From the NCBI GenBank assembly GCA_050178015.1, contig JBFXGM010000020.1:28533-92532 (forward strand): 64,000 bases of DNA. Reading direction: 5' to 3'. The notes under the pieces are model-generated. The model was not told where the DNA came from. It was given only the letters and a program-made list of their open reading frames with translations, and did no database searches. Positions 8,837 to 16,821 of this stretch are shown here, piece by piece. This stretch comes from Gaoshiqia sp050178015. Its GTDB lineage: Bacteria > Bacteroidota > Bacteroidia > Bacteroidales > Prolixibacteraceae. Position 1 is the first letter of the stretch. Every line of letters begins with the position of its first letter. Made by a program: the position numbers and the translations under genes.

Positions 8837-9613
8837 ATGCTGTTGGCCATTGATATTGGGAATACAAATATTGTATTTGGCATTTACGGACAGAATAAGT
8901 GGCGAAATGTTTGGCGAATCCAAACCGACAACAAAAAAACAGCCGACGAATATGAAGTCATCTTTCACTCGTTGTTTGAAAGCGGAAAAATCTGTAAAAC
9001 GGATATCGACCGGGCTGTTTTAAGCAGTGTTGTGCCAGCGATGAACCGGGAGTTTGAAGCAATGATCACCAACCTTTTTGGTATCCCGATTCTGATCATT
9101 AACCCAGAAATTTACGACCGCCTACCGGTGAAGGTACTGAATCCGTATCAAATCGGATCCGATTTGGTGGCCAATGCCACCGCTGCCTACTCAAAATTGA
9201 AAAAGGCTTGTCTGATCATTGATTTTGGAACGGCGCTAACCTTTACTACCCTTTCCGATCAAGGCGAAATTTTAGGGGTAGCCATAGCGCCGGGACTCCA
9301 GACGGCTGTCAGGGCCCTGGCCGGAAATACGGCCCAACTCCCAAATGTACAACTCACCGTTCCCCCATCGGTATTGGGAAAAAACACCGTTCATGCCATT
9401 CAGTCGGGCATTGTTATTGGCTACAGCGGACTGGTTGACCGCATGATTGAACGAACCGAACAAGAGCTGGAACAAAAGCTGGTCATCGTTGCCACCGGAG
9501 GTTTATCGGGCGTTTTCGCCAAACAATCGCCTAAAATTGATTTTGTAGAGGAAAACCTGACACTGAACGGCTTGCAAATCATGAGCCAGCTAATGACGAA
9601 AAACAACAGATAG
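8837..9613 (+). CDS. coaX: Type III pantothenate kinase
   Basis: CoaX phosphorylates pantothenate, the first step of coenzyme A synthesis, in the cytoplasm. The 258-residue protein has the ASKHA-fold signatures of the type III enzyme: MLLAIDIGNTNIVFGIY at the N-terminus (D6 in the phosphate loop), NPYQIGSDLVANATAAY, and LIIDFGTALTFT, and a glycine-rich ATGGLSG near the C-terminus. Length is typical. A terminator follows at 9701-9726. Confidence 0.96.
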   Translation: MLLAIDIGNTNIVFGIYGQNKWRNVWRIQTDNKKTADEYEVIFHSLFESGKICKTDIDRAVLSSVVPAMNREFEAMITNLFGIPILIINPEIYDRLPVKVLNPYQIGSDLVANATAAYSKLKKACLIIDFGTALTFTTLSDQGEILGVAIAPGLQTAVRALAGNTAQLPNVQLTVPPSVLGKNTVHAIQSGIVIGYSGLVDRMIERTEQELEQKLVIVATGGLSGVFAKQSPKIDFVEENLTLNGLQIMSQLMTKNNR

Positions 9614-9700
9614 TACTTTTGGTTATCACCCTCAACGATTGCCGGCAGCCCAACGCTCTGCAAAACACATAAAAGTCAGGATCATTCTTTCTACAAATAA

Positions 9701-9726
9701 GCCGGCACAGACCGGCATTTCTTTTT
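9701..9726 (+). terminator. Terminator after coaX
   Basis: GCCGG (9701-9705) pairs with CCGGC (9712-9716) and is followed by a T-rich run to 9726. Confidence 0.7.
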
Positions 9727-9741
9727 ACCGTTTACCGACAA

Positions 9742-9777
9742 AATACCGGCATTAAACGAAATTTAGCTGCCGGTATT
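9742..9777. repeat. Perfect 9-bp inverted repeat upstream of the DUF2807 pair
   Basis: AATACCGGC (9742-9750) and GCCGGTATT (9769-9777) form a perfect inverted repeat with an 18-base spacer, about 65 bases upstream of the first DUF2807 gene. It could be an operator or a hairpin in the leader. There is no T-run after it. Confidence 0.45.
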
Positions 9778-9841
9778 CTCCATTCACGTTAACTTGCATC
9801 AAAAATATCAGTTGAACATCAATCCACTAAACAGGTACCAC

Positions 9842-10561
9842 ATGCGAAAAAACTTATTTCTCCTTATGACCTTTTTCCTGGCAACCTTCACCTTTTCCTC
9901 CTGCACCTTCATCGGTCCATCGGTAAAAGGAAACGGACAAGTTAGCCGGGCAACACGCGAAATAACCGGCTTTACAGGAATAGAAGCTGCCAACGGACTG
10001 GAAGTCTTCCTTGTTCCTGACACCCGAGAATATGTGGTGGTTGAGGCGGATGAAAACCTGCACGAAGTAATTGAGACAGAACTAAAGCACAAGACGTTGG
10101 ACATTTACACCCACGAGCGCATCCGTTGGGCCAAATCCCGAAAAGTATATGTTCACTTTACGGCATTGGAAAGATTGGAATCATCCTCCGGCAGCCAGGT
10201 CCGCTCTGAGTCAACCATCATGAGCAAATCACTGGAACTAAAGGCTTCTTCCGGCAGTCAGCAGTATCTCGAAATCAATTCCGTGAAATTCAACGGAAGC
10301 AGTTCTTCCGGGGCACAAATTCACTTGAGTGGTAAAGCCGACCGGGCAGAACTAAAGGCCTCCTCTGGCGCCCATATTAAAGGCCAGGATTTTGTCACTA
10401 AATATTGTATTGCTGATGTATCCAGCGGGGCGCATATCTGGATTGATGTTCAGGAAGATTTTACCGGAGAAGCCTCCAGCGGCGGACATATTTATTACTC
10501 CGGAAATCCTTCCCAAACCACGATCAATGCCTCATCCGGGGGGGCGATCAACAAACACTAA
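9842..10561 (+). CDS. DUF2807 (GIN domain) lipoprotein
   Basis: This 239-residue protein is predicted to be a lipoprotein: residues 1-20 are hydrophobic and a lipobox FTFSSC places the acylated Cys at residue 21. The rest is a DUF2807 putative auto-transporter-adhesin head domain, a right-handed beta-helix-like fold with repeated Ser/Gly turns (SSGSQ, SSGAQ, SSGAH, SSGGH). The function of the family is not established. An upstream TTG at 9794 is in frame but would bury the signal peptide, so ATG 9842 is preferred. A paralogue follows 116 bases downstream on the same strand. Confidence 0.85.
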   Translation: MRKNLFLLMTFFLATFTFSSCTFIGPSVKGNGQVSRATREITGFTGIEAANGLEVFLVPDTREYVVVEADENLHEVIETELKHKTLDIYTHERIRWAKSRKVYVHFTALERLESSSGSQVRSESTIMSKSLELKASSGSQQYLEINSVKFNGSSSSGAQIHLSGKADRAELKASSGAHIKGQDFVTKYCIADVSSGAHIWIDVQEDFTGEASSGGHIYYSGNPSQTTINASSGGAINKH

Positions 10562-10677
10562 AACGAAGTCATAAGAAAAAAGCAAACGTCAAAGGTGCTG
10601 TTTTTCTAAAATTCTGACACGAAACAATTTACTTTCCAAGGAAACAATGAACAGAAATACAAACAATTAAACACATC

Positions 10678-11397
10678 ATGAAAACAATTAAACTCAGAAA
10701 CCTTTGGCTGCTCCTCCTTTTCTGCAGCCTCTCTCTCGGTGTAAACGCCGCCAAAGAAAAAACCGACACCCAAACGCGCTCGGTTGAGTCCTTCAGCAAA
10801 ATCAGTGTCAGCAGCGGAATTGACCTGTTCCTGACCCAAGGTAATTCGGAAGCAATCGTGGTAGAAGCCGATCCGGATATTATCGATAAAATAATTACCC
10901 GGGTTGAAGACGGTACCCTTCGAATTTATATCAAGGACAACCAAAACTGGAACTGGGGCTGGAACCAACCCAGAAAAGCGTATGTCACTTTTGATGACCT
11001 GACCACCCTGACGGCTTCGGCCGGATCGGATGTTTATTCACAAAACGCGTTTAAACTGAACGAACTGGACATTGAGGCCAGCAGCGGGTCAGATATAAAA
11101 ATTGCGAATTTAACCGCCGAATTTGTCCGCGTTCGCACCAGCAGCGGGTCGGATGCCGAAGTTTCGGGAAAGACGGTTGATTTGGTGGCAGATTCGTCGA
11201 GCGGCAGTGACCTCGATTGCGGCAACCTGGTTGCAGAGCATGTTGAAGTAAGCGCCTCCAGCGGATCTGATGCGACGGTACATGTTACCGGCTCGCTGAA
11301 AGCCCGCGCCAGCAGCGGAGCTGACATCCGTTACAAAGGCAGTCCCACGCAAAAAGATATTGATGAATCCAGCGGCGGGGATGTAAAAAACTATTAA
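10678..11397 (+). CDS. DUF2807 (GIN domain) secreted protein
   Basis: A 239-residue exported protein with an N-terminal signal peptide ending near LSLGVNAAKE; it lacks the lipobox of its upstream paralogue. The body is a DUF2807 repeat with a regular SSGSD motif in several successive coils (residues about 120-235), giving evenly spaced acidic turns on one face. That pattern could bind cations or a surface polymer, but this is inference. The gene is probably co-transcribed with the paralogue upstream. A GC-rich inverted repeat without a T-run follows at 11417-11440. Confidence 0.85.
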   Translation: MKTIKLRNLWLLLLFCSLSLGVNAAKEKTDTQTRSVESFSKISVSSGIDLFLTQGNSEAIVVEADPDIIDKIITRVEDGTLRIYIKDNQNWNWGWNQPRKAYVTFDDLTTLTASAGSDVYSQNAFKLNELDIEASSGSDIKIANLTAEFVRVRTSSGSDAEVSGKTVDLVADSSSGSDLDCGNLVAEHVEVSASSGSDATVHVTGSLKARASSGADIRYKGSPTQKDIDESSGGDVKNY

Positions 11398-11416
11398 TCA
11401 GGAAAAAATCAAACAG

Positions 11417-11440
11417 CTGCCGGGGTGAACCGCCCGGCAG
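11417..11440. repeat. GC-rich hairpin downstream of the DUF2807 pair
   Basis: CTGCCGGG (11417-11424) pairs perfectly with CCCGGCAG (11433-11440), loop of 8 bases. There is no T-run, so it is either a weak terminator or an mRNA 3'-end stabiliser. Confidence 0.5.
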
Positions 11441-11559
11441 TCAACAGAAACTTCATCCATCCGCTCCATCTACCTCTTAGCCGGCTGGCGCTGATATTTG
11501 CCTGAACCTTTGCCTGTTCGGTACTGACTTATCCCATTAGGGCTATTCCTAAAATCTTT

Positions 11560-11567
11560 TATCTTTG
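11560..11567 (+). promoter_or_regulatory. -7 promoter box of the first ECF sigma gene
   Basis: TATCTTTG fits TAnnTTTG exactly and lies 22 bases before the TTG start at 11589. It indicates housekeeping-sigma transcription of the sigma/FecR/SusCD operon. Confidence 0.6.
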
Positions 11568-11588
11568 TTGCTTCATCAATAAAACGAA

Positions 11589-12191
11589 TTGTTGCAACAG
11601 GCAAAGCCACACATAGAGAAAGATACCCTCATCCAGTTAAAAGAAGGAAATCCAAAGGCATTCAGTCGTATTTTCAGTCAATATAGCCAGCGATTATACT
11701 TTTTTGCACTGGGTTATCTAAAATCGGAAAAAGAAGCCGAAGAAATTGTGCAGGAAACTTTTCTCAAACTTTGGGAACGGCGAGAGCATCTTGATTTGAC
11801 CTTATCTTTTCATGCTTACCTGTTTAAAATTGCTTTCAACTTTATCCAAAAGCGCATACAACGCCAGGTAAAGGACGATGAATTAAAACACGAACTGGCC
11901 GATGAATTGGTAAACTTCGACCAGCACACATCGAATCTTGTGAATTACCATCATTTACTCCAGCACATCAACCGCCTCATCGGGCATCTTCCCCCGCGGC
12001 AGGCACAAATCCTGAAACTGCGCAAACTGGATGGCTATTCAACCGCCGAAATCTCGGACATGCTGCAGCTGGCTTCCAAAACGGTGGAGGCCCATCTGAC
12101 AGCAGCACTCAAATTTTTGAAAGAAAAACTCAACACCGAAAAATTTGATGATCTGCTGTTGTTTGTTCTCACCCTTCAAAAAACATTTTAG
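11589..12191 (+). CDS. ECF RNA polymerase sigma factor (sigma-70 family), PUL-linked
   Basis: A 200-residue ECF sigma factor. Region 2 covers about residues 25-95 (FSQYSQRLYFFALGYLKSEKEAEEIVQETFLKLWERRE), and region 4 about 130-185 (LPPRQAQILKLRKLDGYSTAEISDMLQLASKTVEAHLTAALKFL, the -35-binding helix-turn-helix). A stop lies in frame at 11580-11582 and there is no ATG before the conserved region, so the start must be TTG at 11589 or 11592. Followed by FecR, SusC and SusD, it should direct RNA polymerase to the SusC/SusD promoter when FecR releases it. That regulatory role is known for such FecIR-like systems and inferred here. Confidence 0.9.
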   Translation: MLQQAKPHIEKDTLIQLKEGNPKAFSRIFSQYSQRLYFFALGYLKSEKEAEEIVQETFLKLWERREHLDLTLSFHAYLFKIAFNFIQKRIQRQVKDDELKHELADELVNFDQHTSNLVNYHHLLQHINRLIGHLPPRQAQILKLRKLDGYSTAEISDMLQLASKTVEAHLTAALKFLKEKLNTEKFDDLLLFVLTLQKTF

Positions 12192-12209
12192 CCGCACTAA
12201 GGGTAAATT
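12169..12209 (+). promoter_or_regulatory. Conserved element between sigma and fecR
   Basis: The sigma stop codon is followed directly by CCGCACTAAGGGTAAATT (12192-12209). ACCCTT just inside the sigma coding end can pair with AAGGGT here, so the stop codon would sit in a loop. A nearly identical sequence occurs at 63960-63977, and an analogous CACCC/GGGTG hairpin precedes the second fecR. The position suggests control of FecR translation relative to sigma. Confidence 0.5.
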
Positions 12210-12245
12210 CGTCTTTCAGGATATTACTTATAAAGGCGCATAGAA

Positions 12246-13262
12246 ATGAACCGTAATACTGAACTCTTAAAACGTTTTTTCTCCAACCGGTATTCCCGTA
12301 ACGACTACCAACAACTAAAAGGGATGCTACAGGAAAACGATCCCGCGTTGGAAGAACTGATGCAACAGCATTGGGACGAATACCAAGATGAACAGCTGAC
12401 TCAAGCAAGCAGCCTATCAGCAACACAGCTAATTCTGCATAGAAACATACAACCCCAGGCAAAGCACCGGATTATCAAGCAGGCATTCAACCATTTTTCG
12501 AAGATTGCAGCCATTCTGATTATTCCTCTGCTGCTGGCCCTTGGCTTCCTGTATATTCAGCTCGAAGATTTTCTGTTTCAGCAACAGGTGGTGGTTGAAG
12601 TGGCCTCACCAACCGGTTCGCGCACCAGCCTGAACTTGCCCGACGGATCGACTGTTTGGCTGAACGGCGATTCGCACATCCGCTACCCGGCCGTTTTCAA
12701 TGAAAGCCGGGAAGTAGAAATCCAGGGAGAAGCATTTTTCAAGGTTCAAAGCGACACGGAACATCCTTTTTTGGTAAAAGCAAATGGAATTTCGGTGGAA
12801 GCAACCGGAACGGAGTTTAATGTTTCGGCCTACACTGATGATCCTGAAATCAGTGTGATCCTGAAAGAAGGAAAAGTAGCTGTATTAAATGACCAACAGG
12901 ATGAACTGAAGCAGATGGCCTCCGGCTACCAGTTCCGCTACAACCCCAATACCAATGCCAGTAGTTACGCCCCGGTGAACGCAGAGGGTTATGCCGGATG
13001 GATCAACGGCCGGTTGATTTTCGAGAATGCCAATATGGCCGAAGTTGCAAAAAGGCTGGAACGCTGGTATGGCGTGAATATCGAAGTCAGGGATCCGGAA
13101 CTTTTCCGGCTTCATTTCAAAGCCACCTTTATCCACGAAAATATTGAAGAGGCATTGAAACTGATTCAGGCAACGGCCACATTCGACTACGAATTTGAAA
13201 AAAGAAACATGAAAGAGGATGGCTCCTTTACCGATGCCCGGATCATTATTACCAAAAAATAA
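12246..13262 (+). CDS. FecR family anti-sigma factor
   Basis: A 338-residue inner-membrane regulator. The cytoplasmic N-terminal part (1-83) should bind the sigma factor; one transmembrane helix lies at about 85-104 (IAAILIIPLLLALGFLYIQL); the periplasmic FecR domain spans about 118-215 (ASPTGSRTSLNLPDGSTVWLNG), followed by a DUF4974-like C-terminal domain (about 255-330) that would contact the STN domain of SusC. It lies 54 bases after the sigma gene and 96 before susC, so the three proteins form a trans-envelope signalling chain of the FecA-FecR-FecI type. The inducing glycan is inferred, not shown. Confidence 0.93.
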   Translation: MNRNTELLKRFFSNRYSRNDYQQLKGMLQENDPALEELMQQHWDEYQDEQLTQASSLSATQLILHRNIQPQAKHRIIKQAFNHFSKIAAILIIPLLLALGFLYIQLEDFLFQQQVVVEVASPTGSRTSLNLPDGSTVWLNGDSHIRYPAVFNESREVEIQGEAFFKVQSDTEHPFLVKANGISVEATGTEFNVSAYTDDPEISVILKEGKVAVLNDQQDELKQMASGYQFRYNPNTNASSYAPVNAEGYAGWINGRLIFENANMAEVAKRLERWYGVNIEVRDPELFRLHFKATFIHENIEEALKLIQATATFDYEFEKRNMKEDGSFTDARIIITKK

Positions 13263-13278
13263 CCGATATACAAATAAA

Positions 13279-13311
13279 AATCAGGAAAGCGGTTGCAGCG
13301 CTCCCCTGATT
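13279..13311 (+). promoter_or_regulatory. Hairpin between fecR and susC
   Basis: AATCAGG (13279-13285) pairs with CCTGATT (13305-13311); inner AGCG/CGCT closes a loop holding GTTGCAG. No T-run follows. A hairpin with a similar TTGC loop sits in the same place in the second operon (58645-58673), which suggests a shared role such as attenuation or differential stability. Confidence 0.55.
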
Positions 13312-13358
13312 CCAAAACGAGTTAACATGTTTTATTAACCCACAAACAGTTCAAATTT

Positions 13359-16300
13359 ATGAAAAAAAGTCAAAATGATGAGGCTTGGTATGCCCATGCC
13401 TTATTTAAATCTTTACGAATTATGAGACTTACGCTTGGCCTACTTTTGATTTTGGTCGCACAAACCTGGGCAACCAAATCGTATTCTCAAAAAACCGTAC
13501 TGAACCTGAACATGAAAAATGCCAATCTGATCCAGGTTCTTTCAGAAATTGAGAATCAAACAGACTACTATTTCCTCTTTAACTACGAACAAATTCAGTC
13601 GGACCGCAAGATTGACATCAATCTGAGCGATTCCGACATTCACGAGACCTTAAATGTCCTCCTAAACGGCTCCAACCTGACCTACACCATCAAGGACAGG
13701 CAAATTGTTATTGCCCGCGGCGAATCAACGTCTCCTGAAAGAACCGGAAGCCAAGTTGTTCAGCAACAAAAAACCGTTTCGGGGAAAGTGACCGACGCAC
13801 AAGGCCAACCCTTGCCCGGCGTAACCGTTTTGGTAAAAGGGACCACCAACGGCACCATCACCGATTTCGATGGAAATTACACCCTGCCAAATGTCCCTTC
13901 CAACGGAACTTTGCTGTTCTCATTCGTTGGGATGAAATTGGAAGAGGTGCCGGTAAACAACCAGTCAACCATCCAGGTGCAAATGGAAGAAGAAGCCATT
14001 GGTATCGAGGAAGTGGTGGCCATTGGGTATGGTACCGTTAAAAAACGTGACCTCACCGGCGCTGTTGCTTCAGTAAAAAGCGACGAAATAAAAATGGCTC
14101 CGGTTGTTAATCCGGTTGAAGCCATGCAAGGCCGCGTTGCCGGTTTGGACATTACCCGCGAATCAGGAAGGGCCAATTCCGGCTCAAGTGTCCTGCTGCG
14201 TGGTAACCGCTCGTTAACCGCCAGCAGCGAACCTATCTACATCATCGATGGTATTCAAGGCAGCATCAACAACCTGAACCCCAACGATATTGAATCGATC
14301 GACATTCTTAAAGATGCTTCCTCGACTGCCATTTACGGTTCGGCCGGTGCTAACGGGGTTTTTATCATTACTACCAAACAGGCCACAAAAGGCAAAATCC
14401 AGGTTGACATGGACGCCTATGTGAGTGTGAACGGATGGCCCTCTTACCCAAGTGCTTTGCAGGGTAACGAATGGCTTGACTATCTGGAAGAAGGTTACTA
14501 TGCTACCAGGGGCAGTCACTCTTCCAACCTTGACCAGTTGCTTTCTGACTGGAACATGGGGTCAATAAAATCCTATATCGACCAAGGTAAATGGATTGAT
14601 TGGGTGGATGAAACGCTGAAAACCGGGACACAACAAAACTATTCCGTTTCTGTTCGAGGCGGTACCGATGTAGTGCAGGCAAACTTCTCGATGGGCTACA
14701 ACCGGACTGACGGCATCTACAAAGACGATTTCCTGGATAAATACACCATGCGCGGAAGCATCAACATTCAGTTGGCTGACTGGGCAAAAACAGGTATCCA
14801 AACCGGATTAACACATACCAACGGGAACTCTCGCGGTAGCCGTATTAACAAGACTTTTGGAACAGTACCTCTGGGAGGTGTTTATGATGCAGAAGGAAAC
14901 ATCAACCAATATCCAATTGAAGGAGAATCGGTGGTAAGCTTAATTGCAGACGACATCCCCAATACCTATGAAAACAATACCAAAGCAATTGCGATTACGG
15001 CCAATCCTTATATCGAATTAACGCTGGCCAAAGGATTAACCTTCAAATCAATCTTAGGAACATCCTTATCAACCAGCCGCAATGGCGTGTACAACAGTGA
15101 TCACACCTATATGATGTTGACCGGGAGCCAGACAGCTATCCGTAACGGATCTTATAACACGTCGCTGGCTTACAGCTATACCTGGGAGAACATCGCCAAC
15201 TACAACTTCACCATTGCTGATGATCACGACTTTACCGCAACATTGATTTCGTCATGGGGCAACAGCCAGAATGAATCAGAATCAGCCTACAGCGAAGGAT
15301 ACCTGTACGATGATTTCCGATACTATAATCTGGATGCCGGCGTGAACCCGATTGTAAGCTCCAACTACTCTCATACCAAAAAAATGTCGGTTGCCGGCCG
15401 TATCAATTACTCATATAAAGGCAAATACCTGTTGACAGGTTCGGTACGGTACGACGGAGCATCGCAGCTTTTCGAGCAATGGGACATTTTCCCGGCAGGA
15501 GCATTTGCCTGGCGTATCTCAGACGAAAATTTCATGGAAAGTACCCGCAACTGGCTGAGCAATTTAAAACTTCGCACCGGATACGGGGTGTCCGGCAACT
15601 CAAACATCAGAGCTTATTCAACCCTCACTGAAGTTACCAGCGGGTCGGACGCCTTGAACTTCGGGGCCGGACAAGTGGCCACCACAATTCCGACCGAAGT
15701 TGTGGGTAATACCGCATTGGGATGGGAAAAATCGTACAACCTAAACATTGGTCTTGATTTTGGCTTATTTGGAAACCGCATCGACGGATCGCTGGAATGG
15801 TACAATACCGATACAAAAGATGTGATCTACGCCCGCGACCTTCCCTTTTCAAGTGGTGGTTACACGCCAAAAATTTCGTATAAGATGAATACCAATATTG
15901 CCGAAATGCAAAACAGAGGTATTGAGCTTACCTTGAACACCAGAAACATCAAAACCGCCGATTTCTCATGGAATTCATCCATCACTTTTGCCCGTAACTG
16001 GGAAGATGTAACTTCCATTGACCTGGGTAGCGGCACCACGGTGGACGACCTGATTTCCCTGGGCTTGTTCATGGGTTCACCCAAAAACACATTCTACGAT
16101 TACAAAAAAATCGGTATCTGGCAACTGGGTGAAGAAGCCGATGCAGCTGTGTTTGGCTTACAACCCGGGGATGTGAAACTGCAAACCAGCCTGACTAAAA
16201 AAGCAGACGGTGTTTGGGTACAAAAGCTCACCGACAATGAAGGCAATGTCACTGAGACGGAATACACTGCCGAAAGTCCTTACACCATCAATGCAAATGA

Positions 16301-16805
16301 TGATCGACAGATCCTGGGACAAGAATCACCAAAATGGACAGCCGGCTTCCAGAATACATTCACCTATAAAAATTTCGACTTGAGTGTTTTCATGACTGCA
16401 CGCTGGGGACAAATGATCAATGGCGGATTGCTGGGCTATTTTGGCTATGGAAGAGTTAATTTACCCGACAATTACAACTACTGGACCGAAGATAATCCAA
16501 CCAACGATTACCCGCGTCCCTATTTATCAAGAAGTACAGGTGGTAATTACAATGCAACACTTAGTTCGATTCCTTACGCCGAAGCATCTTACGTCAAAAT
16601 TAAGAACATTACCTTAGGATACAGTCTCCCGCAAAACATCAGCAAGCGAATTGGCTTCTCAAACCTTCGTGTTTACGGAACCGTTTACAATCCTTTTATC
16701 ATCACGAAAAATGACCTTTTGGAAGGTCTGGACCCGGAAACAGGTGCTTCCGATTCGTATCCTTTGTACAAACAAATTGTGTTCGGTGTTAATGTTTCAT
16801 TTTAA
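13359..16805 (+). CDS. SusC/RagA family TonB-dependent outer-membrane transporter with STN domain
   Basis: A 1148-residue TonB-dependent transporter that imports oligosaccharides across the outer membrane. After a long signal region (about 1-44) comes an STN (secretin/TonB N-terminal) domain at about 47-117, a CarboxypepD_reg-like domain (about 130-210: VSGKVTDAQGQPLPGVTVLVKG), the RagA-type signature EEVVAIGYGTVKKRDLTGAV (about 217-236), plug to about 340, and a beta-barrel to the C-terminal VFGVNVSF. The STN domain is what distinguishes transporters that signal to FecR; it fits the sigma/FecR pair upstream. SusD follows 16 bases downstream. By context the ligand is a pectic oligosaccharide. 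Confidence 0.96.
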   Translation: MKKSQNDEAWYAHALFKSLRIMRLTLGLLLILVAQTWATKSYSQKTVLNLNMKNANLIQVLSEIENQTDYYFLFNYEQIQSDRKIDINLSDSDIHETLNVLLNGSNLTYTIKDRQIVIARGESTSPERTGSQVVQQQKTVSGKVTDAQGQPLPGVTVLVKGTTNGTITDFDGNYTLPNVPSNGTLLFSFVGMKLEEVPVNNQSTIQVQMEEEAIGIEEVVAIGYGTVKKRDLTGAVASVKSDEIKMAPVVNPVEAMQGRVAGLDITRESGRANSGSSVLLRGNRSLTASSEPIYIIDGIQGSINNLNPNDIESIDILKDASSTAIYGSAGANGVFIITTKQATKGKIQVDMDAYVSVNGWPSYPSALQGNEWLDYLEEGYYATRGSHSSNLDQLLSDWNMGSIKSYIDQGKWIDWVDETLKTGTQQNYSVSVRGGTDVVQANFSMGYNRTDGIYKDDFLDKYTMRGSINIQLADWAKTGIQTGLTHTNGNSRGSRINKTFGTVPLGGVYDAEGNINQYPIEGESVVSLIADDIPNTYENNTKAIAITANPYIELTLAKGLTFKSILGTSLSTSRNGVYNSDHTYMMLTGSQTAIRNGSYNTSLAYSYTWENIANYNFTIADDHDFTATLISSWGNSQNESESAYSEGYLYDDFRYYNLDAGVNPIVSSNYSHTKKMSVAGRINYSYKGKYLLTGSVRYDGASQLFEQWDIFPAGAFAWRISDENFMESTRNWLSNLKLRTGYGVSGNSNIRAYSTLTEVTSGSDALNFGAGQVATTIPTEVVGNTALGWEKSYNLNIGLDFGLFGNRIDGSLEWYNTDTKDVIYARDLPFSSGGYTPKISYKMNTNIAEMQNRGIELTLNTRNIKTADFSWNSSITFARNWEDVTSIDLGSGTTVDDLISLGLFMGSPKNTFYDYKKIGIWQLGEEADAAVFGLQPGDVKLQTSLTKKADGVWVQKLTDNEGNVTETEYTAESPYTINANDDRQILGQESPKWTAGFQNTFTYKNFDLSVFMTARWGQMINGGLLGYFGYGRVNLPDNYNYWTEDNPTNDYPRPYLSRSTGGNYNATLSSIPYAEASYVKIKNITLGYSLPQNISKRIGFSNLRVYGTVYNPFIITKNDLLEGLDPETGASDSYPLYKQIVFGVNVSF

Positions 16806-16821
16806 TAAAAACTGATAGGAA

